From Gammaproteobacteria bacterium (GTDB taxonomy: Bacteria > Pseudomonadota > Gammaproteobacteria > JAJFKO01), in NCBI GenBank assembly GCA_021773175.1, contig JAJFKO010000071.1:1-64000 (forward strand): DNA of 64,000 nt. The letters are read 5' to 3'. The position numbers and the translations under genes are program-made. This document shows positions 1 to 9,142 of the stretch, in pieces; the stretch's first letter is position 1; the number at the start of each line of letters is the position of its first letter. The notes beneath the pieces are model-generated. The model saw only the letters and a list, made by a program, of their open reading frames with translations, was not told the origin of the DNA and made no database searches.

Positions 1-1
1 A

Positions 2-562
2 CAAGTAACTATTGCACCTGTTATACCCGAGGCTCCAACCGCTCAAACCGCTCCAACCGCTCCAACAGCTCCACCAGCTCCAACCGCTCCAACTGCACCA
101 ACGACTCCAACGACTCCAACGACTCCAGCAATTGATGAGCCCGTCGCAACAGTAAACACTCAAGATATTTCGAATATCAATTGGCGCACCCTACTCGCGC
201 AATTAAACCTATCTGGCTTAACATTAGCGTTGGCTAATCATTGTTGCATCCAAGAAGCAAATCACGATCGCATTACATTATTAATTGAACGGCAGCACGC
301 CGCATTAGTCAATGAAAGACAACAACAACGTTTAGCTGAAGCGCTAAAACAATATTTTAATTGTGATATTAAAGTGGAAATCAGTGTTGGCGAGATAACG
401 GAAGCAACACCAGCTCAAGAAAAACAACGTGAAAATAATGAACGTCAACAACAAGCGCAACAATCTATTGAGAGCGATGCAAATGTGCGTGGCCTGCTTG
501 ATGCTTTTGATGCGAAAGTTGTACCTGATTCAATACAGGCGCTTGACAGTACTGAGAAATAA
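2..562 (+). CDS. dnaX: DNA polymerase III subunit tau/gamma, C-terminal part
   Basis: The reading frame is open from the left edge, so the ATPase part lies outside the window; 186 residues are visible. They begin with a low-complexity Ala-Pro-Thr linker (about residues 10-42, a tandem repeat of APT/TPT units), then a compact domain starting at Asn-Trp-Arg with LSGLTLALANHC, the conserved core of tau domain V that contacts the alpha polymerase subunit in the replisome. The C-terminal tail is Gln/Glu-rich. It is followed 46 bases later by ybaB and then recR, the classical dnaX-ybaB-recR order, which supports the call. A TTG at 230 is only an internal leucine codon. Confidence 0.93.
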   Translation, partial: QVTIAPVIPEAPTAQTAPTAPTAPPAPTAPTAPTTPTTPTTPAIDEPVATVNTQDISNINWRTLLAQLNLSGLTLALANHCCIQEANHDRITLLIERQHAALVNERQQQRLAEALKQYFNCDIKVEISVGEITEATPAQEKQRENNERQQQAQQSIESDANVRGLLDAFDAKVVPDSIQALDSTEK

Positions 563-608
563 CGTAACACTCAACTTATTAAAAAACTTTATACAGAGGT
601 AAATAATT

Positions 609-953
609 ATGGATATTCCAGGCGGACTAGATAAATTAATGCAACAAGCTAAAGAAATGCAAAGCAAGCTACAATCAGCTCAAGAAGAATTGGCAAATTT
701 GGTTGTTGTGGGTGAGTCTGGCGGTGGCTTAGTGAAAGTTGAAATGAATGGTCGTCATGATGCCCGCAATGTTTCGATTGATGCGTCGTTACTAATCGAA
801 GATAAAGATGTATTAGAAGATCTTATTGCGGCGGCTATTAACGACGCTGTACGTAAAGTTGAAAAAAGCACTGGCGAACGCATGAAGGGACTAGCGAAAG
901 GTATTAACTTACCTGATGGGTTTGATATGCCAATGGGCAGTGATGATAAGTAA
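609..953 (+). CDS. ybaB: YbaB/EbfC family nucleoid-associated protein
   Basis: A 114-residue protein of the usual family length. It starts with a Met/Gln/Lys-rich helix ([16 protein letters not shown]), then the beta-sheet core with the [19 protein letters not shown] stretch and a C-terminal helix with [13 protein letters not shown], all typical of YbaB/EbfC. Family members are dimeric DNA-binding proteins that coat or organise the nucleoid and are almost always encoded between dnaX and recR, as here. An AGAGGT ribosome binding site lies about 9 bases before the ATG. The recR start is only 5 bases past the stop, so the two are probably cotranscribed and translationally coupled. Confidence 0.95.
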   Translation: MDIPGGLDKLMQQAKEMQSKLQSAQEELANLVVVGESGGGLVKVEMNGRHDARNVSIDASLLIEDKDVLEDLIAAAINDAVRKVEKSTGERMKGLAKGINLPDGFDMPMGSDDK

Positions 954-958
954 AATAT

Positions 959-1570
959 ATGAAAATTTTAAGCCCTGCTATCGAGCAACTCATACAAGCA
1001 TTTTGCTGCTTACCCGGTGTTGGACCAAAGTCAGCACAGCGTATGGCCTTTCATTTATTACAACGTAATCGTGATAGTGGGCAACTGCTGACAAAACACC
1101 TCAGCTCGGCATTAAACAATGTTGGTCACTGTCAACAGTGCCGAATCCTTTGTGAAACGGAGCTCTGCCCTATCTGTAGCCATCCTAAACGTAATCCTAA
1201 TATGCTTTGTGTTGTTGAATCACCCGCAGATGTTGTTGCCATTGAGCAAACGAGTAGTTATTTTGGACGCTACTTTGTTTTGATGGGGCACTTATCGCCG
1301 CTGGATGGTATTGGTCCTCACGATCTTGGGCTGCCCAAACTTGCACAGCGCCTACCAGAAGAAAACATTGAAGAAATTATTATTGCAACCAACCCAACAA
1401 CTGAAGGTGAAGCAACAGCACATTATATTGCGGATATGGTTAAGCCCTATCATATTAAGGTTAGTCGTATCGCTTATGGTGTACCGATAGGTGGCGAACT
1501 TGAGTATATCGATGGTAATACTTTAGCTCATGCTTTCGCAGGTCGTAGTGATTTAGTTACACAAGAATAG
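959..1570 (+). CDS. recR: Recombination mediator protein RecR
   Basis: A 203-residue protein of standard RecR length. Visible in order: the helix-hairpin-helix ([17 protein letters not shown], residues about 18-34), a C4 zinc finger (CQQC...C..C, about 57-72), the Toprim domain starting at [13 protein letters not shown] and including [15 protein letters not shown], and the C-terminal Walker-B-like [12 protein letters not shown] motif. With RecF/RecO it loads RecA on gapped DNA. The last 14 bases overlap the 3' end of the convergent tetR-type gene. Confidence 0.97.
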   Translation: MKILSPAIEQLIQAFCCLPGVGPKSAQRMAFHLLQRNRDSGQLLTKHLSSALNNVGHCQQCRILCETELCPICSHPKRNPNMLCVVESPADVVAIEQTSSYFGRYFVLMGHLSPLDGIGPHDLGLPKLAQRLPEENIEEIIIATNPTTEGEATAHYIADMVKPYHIKVSRIAYGVPIGGELEYIDGNTLAHAFAGRSDLVTQE

Positions 1571-2156
1571 ATTTTATACCCATCAAATTATCTATCCATG
1601 ATTTCAATTCATCAAAGTATTGATTGCTTTCAAATACACGAGCTAAGATCATACGTCCTGTAATTTGAATAAATAATTGTTCATCTAATTGAGCGTTATT
1701 TTTTGATGCGGATGCTGCGATGTATTGTGAGAAAGTCTGCTGTAGAAGTTTAAAATATTTTTGTACTTCAACATATAAATCATGTTGCTCATTTAATTCC
1801 ATACTAAGCATCATCATGGCATATGCGCCTGGTTTAGAAAAATATGTAATACAGCGTTGTGAAAATTCTGCTACATCTTGTTCGCTAATAGATGATTCTA
1901 TGCTGTCTTTCAATAAATAATTTATACAAAAATTCGTTTCTGCATTGATAACAGCAATGACTAAATCTTGTTTTGATTTAAAATGATGAAATAAACTTGC
2001 TTTTTTGATCCCACAAATTTGAGTAATCGATTCAATACTCGTTCCAACATAACCATGTTGGGAGAATAGCTGAGTCGCCGTATTAATTAATGCCTCTCTC
2101 GTTGAGATTTTAGCCTGGCGATCTACCGTGCGGTTTGTTACTATTGCTTTGTTCAT
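1557..2156 (-). CDS. TetR family transcriptional regulator
   Basis: 199 residues. After a short basic tail (about residues 1-15) comes a canonical TetR N-terminal DNA-binding domain: [25 protein letters not shown], then a helix-turn-helix with [20 protein letters not shown] (about residues 17-70). The C-terminal ligand domain is all-helical; its inducer cannot be told from sequence. The gene is divergent from a TrmB-type regulator, and the 244-base gap between them contains two palindromes sharing AATCTA half-sites, plausible operators for autoregulation. The 3' end overlaps recR convergently by 14 bases. Confidence 0.92.
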   Translation of the reverse strand: MNKAIVTNRTVDRQAKISTREALINTATQLFSQHGYVGTSIESITQICGIKKASLFHHFKSKQDLVIAVINAETNFCINYLLKDSIESSISEQDVAEFSQRCITYFSKPGAYAMMMLSMELNEQHDLYVEVQKYFKLLQQTFSQYIAASASKNNAQLDEQLFIQITGRMILARVFESNQYFDELKSWIDNLMGIKSILV

Positions 2157-2206
2157 AGCAGTACTTATCCTTAAGTGCAGATTCGTCTTATTTATTGCTA
2201 GCTCTA

Positions 2207-2225
2207 AATTAGATTCAATCTAATT
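2207..2225. promoter_or_regulatory. Palindrome, possible TetR operator 1
   Basis: AATTAGATT-C-AATCTAATT is a perfect 9-base inverted repeat around one central base. It lies 51 bases upstream of the tetR-type start in the divergent promoter region, a usual place for a TetR operator. The function is inferred from position and symmetry. Confidence 0.5.
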
Positions 2226-2260
2226 ATCTTGAGGACGTAACTGCTTAATTTAATACCCTT

Positions 2261-2282
2261 TAATCTACCGTCCGTGAGATTA
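2261..2282. promoter_or_regulatory. Palindrome, possible TetR operator 2
   Basis: TAATCT-N10-AGATTA, with ACCGTCCGTG in the centre. It shares the AATCTA half-site with the palindrome at 2207-2225 and also lies between the divergent tetR-type and trmB-type genes, so one regulator could control both directions. Inferred only. Confidence 0.45.
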
Positions 2283-2400
2283 AATGAAGAAAAATTATGC
2301 ATTTTCATATTGCTATTGTCAATCAATAACTGTCAAAAAATGTATATGAACCTATAATATATTGATATATAAAACAAATAAATGACAAATAAGTATCGAC

Positions 2401-3156
2401 ATGAATGAGATTATAGAACGTTTTAAGCATCTAGGCTTCTCTGAAAAAGCTGTTACCGTATATTTGCACTTAGCTGAGTCGCAACGCGCTACAGTACAAG
2501 AAATAAGCAAAGCAACCAAGATTAATCGGACAACAGTCTATGCCACCATAGAGAAACTCTGTGATGAAGGACTTATTTCCAGAGTGGAAAATACTAAATA
2601 TTTTATTGCTAATGACCCTTCCAGCTTGTTTGCCATGGTTATTAAAGAAAAAGCAGAAGTTAGTCGCAAAGAAACTCAAGTAAAACAGCTAATGGATTTA
2701 ATCATGCCGCATTTCCATCCAAAACTGCAATATTTTGATGGAGAAGATAATGTTCGTGGCTTACTCAATTCATATATTGATATTTGGTTTAAGAGCATGC
2801 AGGAATATGATGATACTTTGTGGGGCTATCAAGATCATACTTTTGTAGAGCAATATCATGATTGGCTAACACAGTATTGGAAAAAGAGAAATCCTAAACA
2901 TTGCATTCGTTTATTCTCAAATGAATGTGAGCTTGAAAAGAAACTTGCAACTGAAATTGAAAATCGCCAAATTATGGCAGCCCCTAGCAGTATGCAATTA
3001 GGTAGCACTATTTGGATTAATGGTGACTACGTCACAATGATCATGACCCAAAGAGATCCTCATTATGCCATTCAAATTAAAGACACCGTTTTTGCTGCGG
3101 ATTTACGTTCAATGTTTCAAATGTTTTGGAATTTATACAGCCAGGAAAAGAGTTAA
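2401..3156 (+). CDS. TrmB-type winged-helix transcriptional regulator
   Basis: 251 residues. The N-terminal about 75 residues form a TrmB-like winged helix: LGFSEKAVTVYLHLAE, then VQEISKATKINRTTVYATIEKL and a wing (GLISRVENTKYFIANDP). A short coiled linker leads to a C-terminal domain of about 150 residues that looks like the TrmB/phospholipase-D-like effector domain seen in other TrmB-family proteins. Such proteins usually sense sugars or metabolites; the ligand here is unknown. The gene is followed after 56 bases by the FAD-oxidoreductase-like gene in the same direction, which it may regulate or share a transcript with. Confidence 0.8.
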   Translation: MNEIIERFKHLGFSEKAVTVYLHLAESQRATVQEISKATKINRTTVYATIEKLCDEGLISRVENTKYFIANDPSSLFAMVIKEKAEVSRKETQVKQLMDLIMPHFHPKLQYFDGEDNVRGLLNSYIDIWFKSMQEYDDTLWGYQDHTFVEQYHDWLTQYWKKRNPKHCIRLFSNECELEKKLATEIENRQIMAAPSSMQLGSTIWINGDYVTMIMTQRDPHYAIQIKDTVFAADLRSMFQMFWNLYSQEKS

Positions 3157-3212
3157 AGATATATTCATTGCAGCTAATTTTTTAGCGCTGATTACATTTA
3201 AGGAATAAACAC

Positions 3213-5102
3213 ATGGGATTTGCTATGAGGTTAGGCTCTGGCATTTTAGCAAAACAAGCAGGCACGTCTAGATCTGCATTGTTGGGAAGAACAGCCAGCT
3301 CACGAAGCATGCTAAGATACATCCCACTGCATACTTTACACAAACCAACTGTTAGACGTTATTCAGCCTCTACCTCAGATCCATTTTATAAATATTTAAT
3401 AGCAGAAATACAACAAGGACATATTTTATCTCCTGCTGCACCAGGATATACTTGGGTAACACCTGATACAGAGTTACAACAAATAGTTGCAAGACATTTC
3501 CCTAAAGTTTTCGAAAGCACGCATTCATTTTCAGGATTACAAGCAGCTCAACATACTCGCGTTAACGTGATACCACCTCATAAAATACCGCAAACTGCTA
3601 AACATCATCCCGAGGTTGACAGTGTTGCCGTTGGCGGACCTTCTGCGCAGTTATTTACATATATGGCAACACAAATACATAGAAGAAACACGAGTATTGC
3701 AACACAACCACCGCTTTATGTTATTGATGATATTGGTTTAGCAAATTGGCCTTTTAGTGCCAGACAACTACATCCTCGTTATGCTTATCGCATGAGTCAT
3801 GCACTTGAGTACTCTGGACTTAATATGTTGCGACATGCCTTAATACGTATGCTTCGTTCCCCCGAACTACAAGATACACAACGTGCAAATTATTACTGTA
3901 TAGATTTTTCTTTGTATCAACTTCTACAAAAAGATTTATTGAGCTTACTCTCGATTTGTTTGAGTAATGAGTTAACAACATGGATAGATGCTATTCAAGG
4001 CTTGCTAAGATTACCAACAACAGCAACACAAACTATTGCTTTTGCACAATCTAGTTTAAAAATTATCAGTGCGATTGATGACGAGCTTGGCGGTAAGCTT
4101 CTACAGCAAGATGGAGCACTTAATATTGCATTATCAGCAAAAGATAATGCTGCTTTGGATGCAAGACACAGAATATTACGACGTTATAACGTTGACTCTC
4201 AGCCAATAACTTCTAGGCAATTATCAGAAAGATATGGATTAAATGTCAATATAGAATCAGGCTTTGGTGGCGCCTACTATTTTCCTAATGAAGGTTGTTT
4301 AGCCTTTGATGCATATCAGCAATTAAATACCGCTATTCGGCATAATGCTGGCACTGTTTATGCTGGCAGAACTCTGACAGATATTGTGGTATCAAATGAC
4401 AAGGTTGATGGTGTCGTTCTACAAGATCAAAACGGTCAGCAAGATTTCATCCCTTCCCGACATGGTGTTTATGCAAGTTTAGGCTGTCGAGCACAGTATC
4501 AGCTTGATCCAGAATTACGTTATTCCTCATGGCATAACTCAGCATTTCTCCAAGGCTTTGATCCGAGCACCACAGCAACAGGATTAACCAGCATTGGCAT
4601 ACTAGAAGGCAAGCTCCCATTACCTATTGCAGGCACACCTCACCATTGGACACCCATTGCAGAAGAAGGTCCCTATACATTAGTAACGGGAACAGGTGGT
4701 GCAGCGATTGGTACTTATGACCAATATAATTTTCACCAAGCCGCCCATCATAACTGGCTATCTCAACGAATCTTGGGTCGAACATATCGAATCTTAGCAG
4801 CTGGAGGCTGTACACGTGCTATTGGCAGTCAAAACACAGAAAAAATGACGCCCTTAACTTCGCGAGGTGGATTACTACATAGTAATGCTGGCGGTAAAGG
4901 TATAACAGGAGCCGCCGCTTCAGCCGCAGTAGCCATTAAAGAATTATATCCAGGCCGCTATCAAAAATTAGCTTATGCTAATCAGATTGATCTGATCCCC
5001 AGATTTGGATTATTTAGGCCACCGGTGAAACTGAAAAGCCAACCAACAAGTGTTGTTAATATAGATGCTCATCACTCTAACAAAAAAACAACAAAACGTT
5101 AA
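3213..5102 (+). CDS. FAD-dependent oxidoreductase-like protein with a presequence-like N-terminus
   Basis: 629 residues. The first about 55 residues contain no Asp or Glu, are rich in Arg, Ser, Leu and Ala, and end in VRRYSAST, which resembles a mitochondrial matrix presequence with an R-3 type cleavage motif (Arg-X-Tyr then Ser). A nucleotide-binding Rossmann start is recognisable but degenerate (VAVGGPSA about residues 138-145, ending in YVIDD). The DAO-like middle has LGGKLLQQDGALNIA and, about residues 345-400, GGAYYFPNEGCLAFDAY followed by a NKVDGVVLQDQNG strand pair. The C-terminal GGxxxSNAGGKGITGAAAS segment looks like a flavin-contacting loop. Substrate unknown. The degenerate GxGxxG leaves FAD binding uncertain. 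It lies downstream of the TrmB-type regulator. Confidence 0.6.
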   Translation: MGFAMRLGSGILAKQAGTSRSALLGRTASSRSMLRYIPLHTLHKPTVRRYSASTSDPFYKYLIAEIQQGHILSPAAPGYTWVTPDTELQQIVARHFPKVFESTHSFSGLQAAQHTRVNVIPPHKIPQTAKHHPEVDSVAVGGPSAQLFTYMATQIHRRNTSIATQPPLYVIDDIGLANWPFSARQLHPRYAYRMSHALEYSGLNMLRHALIRMLRSPELQDTQRANYYCIDFSLYQLLQKDLLSLLSICLSNELTTWIDAIQGLLRLPTTATQTIAFAQSSLKIISAIDDELGGKLLQQDGALNIALSAKDNAALDARHRILRRYNVDSQPITSRQLSERYGLNVNIESGFGGAYYFPNEGCLAFDAYQQLNTAIRHNAGTVYAGRTLTDIVVSNDKVDGVVLQDQNGQQDFIPSRHGVYASLGCRAQYQLDPELRYSSWHNSAFLQGFDPSTTATGLTSIGILEGKLPLPIAGTPHHWTPIAEEGPYTLVTGTGGAAIGTYDQYNFHQAAHHNWLSQRILGRTYRILAAGGCTRAIGSQNTEKMTPLTSRGGLLHSNAGGKGITGAAASAAVAIKELYPGRYQKLAYANQIDLIPRFGLFRPPVKLKSQPTSVVNIDAHHSNKKTTKR

Positions 5103-5151
5103 AATGCTTAGCCTATTTGCAACAGGCACTTATCGAAGCACTCTATTTTGT

Positions 5152-6036
5152 CTAAATCTCTATAGGCTTAACTTTCTTCAGCATCACTTTATGCTGGTGA
5201 GTAGATTTTGTGTTTGTCTTCGCGGCATGCTTGCTAACCTGCTTTACTACTGACTGATGCTGTTTACTCTTATGCATCGCATGTTTCATTTGAGCAGTTT
5301 GCTGATGTACTTGCTGAGCACCTATTGCATGCAGAACAATAGGTCTGGTTTTTTGTACTTCTTGTAGACTTAAACGTTTAACTGTTTGTGTTGCACTGTT
5401 CCTATGTTTAATAGTTTTGTGCGCTGTTGTTATTACCGATTTGTGCTGAACAACATTCGCTTTGACGCTATGTTGCTTCAACATATTCTTTGCCTGATGC
5501 GCAGATGGTTTTTGTTTTGCTTTCTTAGCTGCTGTAAATGGAGCTGTTATAATAGTTGCTGTTTTTATTTTAGCTATTTCAGATTTATTTTCTTTAATTG
5601 TGCTTGTTATCGCTGTTTTTGTTGCTTTTGCCACCACAGCTTTTTTTACTTGCTTAGTATTTTTAGAATGATGGTTATCATAGTTTTTTGATGATGATTT
5701 ACTTGATGGCGTACGATGCTGCGGTGCAGCATGATGACCTGGCTTCACGTAACGATGATTATAATCATAATAAGTACGACGCCGTTTGTATCGCGGACAT
5801 AATTCATCAATACCATCGTAATGATGGAATCGTTTATGGCCTCGAATACCAGCATGAGGACAATGATTGCCACAGCCCATTGCCATAAATTTATAGTAAT
5901 CTATCATGGCTGCTTGCTGCTGTCCGGGTGTCATACAATCCCAATGATAACGAGAAACACCATAAATAGGAGGAGCACAACCACTCAATAATACGATTAG
6001 AAAAACCATTATTGTCATCAAACACGCTTTATACAT
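5152..6036 (-). CDS. Putative lipoprotein, Lys/His/Thr-rich
   Basis: 294 residues from the ATG at 6036, chosen because AAGGGGAAGAG lies directly before it and the signal peptide then begins at once: MYKACLMT, a hydrophobic core, and the lipobox LLSGC with Cys at about residue 20. The first about 60 residues of the mature part are Cys/His-rich (CGNHCPHAG). The rest is low-complexity, very basic (Lys, His, Thr, Ala) and likely disordered. A basic tail on an envelope lipoprotein suggests contact with peptidoglycan, LPS or nucleic acid, but no family is recognised. It starts 10 bases after the rhodanese stop and is probably cotranscribed with it. Confidence 0.72.
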   Translation of the reverse strand: MYKACLMTIMVFLIVLLSGCAPPIYGVSRYHWDCMTPGQQQAAMIDYYKFMAMGCGNHCPHAGIRGHKRFHHYDGIDELCPRYKRRRTYYDYNHRYVKPGHHAAPQHRTPSSKSSSKNYDNHHSKNTKQVKKAVVAKATKTAITSTIKENKSEIAKIKTATIITAPFTAAKKAKQKPSAHQAKNMLKQHSVKANVVQHKSVITTAHKTIKHRNSATQTVKRLSLQEVQKTRPIVLHAIGAQQVHQQTAQMKHAMHKSKQHQSVVKQVSKHAAKTNTKSTHQHKVMLKKVKPIEI

Positions 6037-6046
6037 TCTCTTCCCC

Positions 6047-6418
6047 TTACTGAGTCTCGGTTTCATAATGTGCATCACGCCAACCACGAAAACCACCTCG
6101 TAATGACTTTACATTGCTATAACCCATATTTTGCAAACTTTCTGCGCTAAGAGCAGAACGTGAACCGCCACCACAATACAACACAATTTCATCGGCAGTA
6201 TTAGGAACAGTTTTTTCAATTTTTAATTCGAGAAGGCCTCGATCAAGATGAACAGCCCCAGGTAAATGTGCAGTTTGGTAATCAGCTTCACTACGTACAT
6301 CGATAAGATAAAAATTTTCATTGGCGTCTAATCGCTGCTTGATCATTTCAGCATCAGTCTCTGTAATATGTTGCTTAATTGTCGCCACATATTGTTTGAA
6401 ACGGCTTATATCTTCCAT
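6047..6418 (-). CDS. Single-domain rhodanese-like protein
   Basis: 123 residues forming one rhodanese module after an N-terminal helical stretch. Recognisable are LIDVRSEADYQTAHLPGAVHLD (about residues 38-59) and the active loop YCGGGSRSA with Cys82 and Arg87, then a C-terminal GGFRGWRDA. The persulfide-forming Cys and the C-x4-R loop indicate a sulfurtransferase of the PspE/GlpE type in the cytoplasm; the sulfur acceptor is unknown. It sits between a two-helix membrane protein (13 bases upstream) and the lipoprotein gene downstream, as one likely minus-strand operon. Confidence 0.88.
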   Translation of the reverse strand: MEDISRFKQYVATIKQHITETDAEMIKQRLDANENFYLIDVRSEADYQTAHLPGAVHLDRGLLELKIEKTVPNTADEIVLYCGGGSRSALSAESLQNMGYSNVKSLRGGFRGWRDAHYETETQ

Positions 6419-6430
6419 TGATATCCCTAC

Positions 6431-6688
6431 TTATTTTGCTTGACGCACTAGGCTTGAATAATGCACTAACCAATACAATCCTGCAACAAAAACTCCGCCA
6501 ATCAACGTAGCAAATGCCCAAGTTATTCCAGAAACAAAAACAGTTTCCTGCTTCATGCGCTTTTTTTTCGCAGCATCATGAATAATCGCATTAGCAAAAA
6601 TAATATGAACGATCAAATTGATCAACATAATAGCCCATAGAATAAATCGCACTTCATGATGCAAAGTGGCAGCAAGATAAGTCAACAT
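6431..6688 (-). CDS. Small two-helix membrane protein
   Basis: 85 residues with two hydrophobic segments (about residues 14-35 and 50-74) joined by a Lys/Arg-rich loop (KKKRMKQ), giving a predicted hairpin in the inner membrane with the basic loop in the cytoplasm. No family is recognised. It heads the apparent operon with the rhodanese and the lipoprotein and diverges from gshA; the 228-base gap to gshA contains a GGTTAA-ATG-TTAACC palindrome at 6822-6836. Confidence 0.72.
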   Translation of the reverse strand: MLTYLAATLHHEVRFILWAIMLINLIVHIIFANAIIHDAAKKKRMKQETVFVSGITWAFATLIGGVFVAGLYWLVHYSSLVRQAK

Positions 6689-6916
6689 GGAATGCTTCCT
6701 TCATATGTCAAAATTTGATGCTATTCTAAAACAACATGATGTATATTGCTATGCGCATTGAGAAAAATTTTAGTGATAACAAAAACATGCGTATGAAATC
6801 GACTTCAAAACGACATAAAAAGGTTAAATGTTAACCGTGATTTTCCGTTCTAGTCGATGACTGGCTATTTCATTATGCAGAACTAAACTCTAACTAAAGT
6901 AGAGGGAAATTTAATA

Positions 6917-8143
6917 ATGAATATATCAAAACTAGACTCCCTATTTAGAGAACAACAAAATGCAATTGAAGAGTGGTTACAACAAGAGTTAGAAAAAGCC
7001 CCCTCTCTTTTGTATTGCTCTGTAGATTTACGTAACGCTGATTTTAAAATTGCCCCTATTGATACAAATCTTTTCCCAGCAGGTTTTAATAACATTGCAG
7101 CGTCATCAATTAGCGTAAGTAGTGAAGCATTACAGATACTGCTTAACAATCTAAACCCTAATACCAAACATATTGGTTTAATTCCAGAGAGCCATACTCG
7201 CAATCCTTACTACTTAATGAACCTGTTACGATTACAAGAAATTATCACCGGTGCCGGATTTAATCTTCGTATTATGAGTTTGCATCCTGAAATTACTCAA
7301 CAAACTTTTTTTAACTTAGAGAATGGCAAACAACTTGAAGTTTGGCCCTTAGAAAATCAAGATGGGCAATTACATAGTAAAGAATTTATACCTGATATTC
7401 TGATTTTAAATAATGACCTTTCCACAGGCTTACCTGAAATATTGCAAAATGTAAAACAACCTATTCTTCCTTCAGTTTATATGGGATGGGGGCATCGCAT
7501 GAAATCAGTGTATTTCACTCATTATCAAATTGTAGCTCACCAATTTGCAACAGATTTTAATTTTGATCCTTGGTTGATCATGCCATTATTTGCAAACTGT
7601 GGTCATGTCGACTTTCCAACTAAAAAGGGGGAAGACTGCTTATTACGCCATAGCACAGAACTATTTGAAAAAATTCAAGTGAAATATGATGAATATGGTA
7701 TAAAACAAGAACCCTTTGTCTTTATCAAAACAGAAACAGGAACCTATGGCATAGGCGTTATGGTCGTACACAAACTGAGTGATATTGTTGATATTAATCG
7801 CAAACAACGTAATCGCATGTCAATCGGCAAATCTCGTCAAAAAATCACAAAAGTAATTTTACAAGAAGGTATTCCAACTGTTGAGACACATGGACACAAT
7901 GCGGCAAGCGCAGAACCAGTTATGTATCTCATTGGCCAGCAAGCGATAGGAGGTTTTTATCGCGCCCATGAAAAACGCAATACCAAACAAAATTTAAATA
8001 GCCCAGGCATGAGCTTTACGCCATGTGAACTAACAGTATTACAACAACATTATACTTATACTGTGATTTCACGTTTAGCTATGCTGGCTGCAGCACGAGA
8101 GTCTTTAAGTAATAAAGATATTGTTATGCCAATAATTAAATAG
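6917..8143 (+). CDS. gshA: Glutamate--cysteine ligase, proteobacterial GshA type
   Basis: 408 residues. The sequence resembles the group of glutamate-cysteine ligases known from acidithiobacilli and relatives, which is unrelated in length and sequence to E. coli GshA. Typical stretches include CSVDLRNADFKIAPIDTNLFPAGFNN near the N-terminus, LIPESHTRNPYY, and FIKTETGTYGIGVM. It makes gamma-glutamylcysteine, the first step of glutathione synthesis. A GAGGGAAA ribosome site precedes the ATG. gshB follows after 18 bases, so the two steps of the pathway form an operon. Confidence 0.9.
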   Translation: MNISKLDSLFREQQNAIEEWLQQELEKAPSLLYCSVDLRNADFKIAPIDTNLFPAGFNNIAASSISVSSEALQILLNNLNPNTKHIGLIPESHTRNPYYLMNLLRLQEIITGAGFNLRIMSLHPEITQQTFFNLENGKQLEVWPLENQDGQLHSKEFIPDILILNNDLSTGLPEILQNVKQPILPSVYMGWGHRMKSVYFTHYQIVAHQFATDFNFDPWLIMPLFANCGHVDFPTKKGEDCLLRHSTELFEKIQVKYDEYGIKQEPFVFIKTETGTYGIGVMVVHKLSDIVDINRKQRNRMSIGKSRQKITKVILQEGIPTVETHGHNAASAEPVMYLIGQQAIGGFYRAHEKRNTKQNLNSPGMSFTPCELTVLQQHYTYTVISRLAMLAAARESLSNKDIVMPIIK

Positions 8144-8161
8144 ATAAAGCTGAGAGAGGAC

Positions 8162-9103
8162 ATGATGAAAAAAATTGGTTTTATTATGAATCCCATCACC
8201 GATATTATTGTCAACCATGATAGTAGTTTTGCTATGATGATAGAGGCACAACGTCGACAATGGCCAATCTATTATATGCAACAACAAGATATCTTTATAA
8301 GTGAACATCAAGTCTATGCTAGAACACAATTAATCAGCGTTGTAGATTCAGAAAATGACTACTATCAAATACAAACCACAAAAACTATTGATCTATCCGA
8401 GCTCGACATTATCATAATGCGAGTTGATCCTCCTGTTGATACAGCATATACACAAACCACACAATTTCTCGACATACTTGTTACGCAAGGTGTGCTTATT
8501 ATCAATAATCCACGAAGCTTGCGTGATTATAATGAAAAACTCTTTGCTTTACAGTTTCCGCAACACTGTCCAGCAACCATGGTTACTAGCAATGCCAATG
8601 ACATTAAAGCATTTCTTAAAAAGCATAAAAATATTGTGTTAAAACCCATAAATGGCATGGGAGGAGAATCTGTTTTTAATATTACGACAAAAGAGAAAAA
8701 TCTTAACGCATTAATTGACTTGCTTACAGCCTCTGGACAACAAAAAATTATTGCCCAAGCATTTATTCCTGCTATTAGTAATGGCGATAAACGCATATTA
8801 ATGATTTCTGGAAAACCTTTTCCTCATGCTTTATTACGTGTGCCAGCGAAGGATGATTTTCGTGGTAACCTTGCTGCTGGCGCTACAGCAAAAGCCTCTA
8901 AATTAACGGCGCATGATCAACTAATTTGTAATAGTATCGCACCTGAATTAATTAGCAGAGGAATTGTATTTGCGGGTATTGATATTATCGGCGAATACTT
9001 AACTGAAATTAATATCACCAGTCCAACCTGCATTCGTGAAATTGACAGCTTATCTCAATGTAATGTGAGCGCCGTGTTATTTGATGCAATAGCTAGTTTA
9101 TAG
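8162..9103 (+). CDS. gshB: Glutathione synthase
   Basis: 313 residues, the normal GshB length. The N-terminal domain starts MKKIGFIMNPITDI, with IIMRVDPPVD where the family has the MRKDPP motif. The ATP-grasp part follows: VLKPINGMGGESVFNI (ATP-binding loop), GDKRILMISGKPFPHALLRVPAKDDFRGNLAAGATA, and the metal-binding end EINITSPTCIREID. It joins glycine to gamma-glutamylcysteine. An in-frame ATG at 8165 is an alternative start one codon downstream. Operon with gshA. Confidence 0.96.
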   Translation: MMKKIGFIMNPITDIIVNHDSSFAMMIEAQRRQWPIYYMQQQDIFISEHQVYARTQLISVVDSENDYYQIQTTKTIDLSELDIIIMRVDPPVDTAYTQTTQFLDILVTQGVLIINNPRSLRDYNEKLFALQFPQHCPATMVTSNANDIKAFLKKHKNIVLKPINGMGGESVFNITTKEKNLNALIDLLTASGQQKIIAQAFIPAISNGDKRILMISGKPFPHALLRVPAKDDFRGNLAAGATAKASKLTAHDQLICNSIAPELISRGIVFAGIDIIGEYLTEINITSPTCIREIDSLSQCNVSAVLFDAIASL

Positions 9104-9142
9104 CGATAACAATACATCGACTAAAAAGTAACGCCTCTCCAA

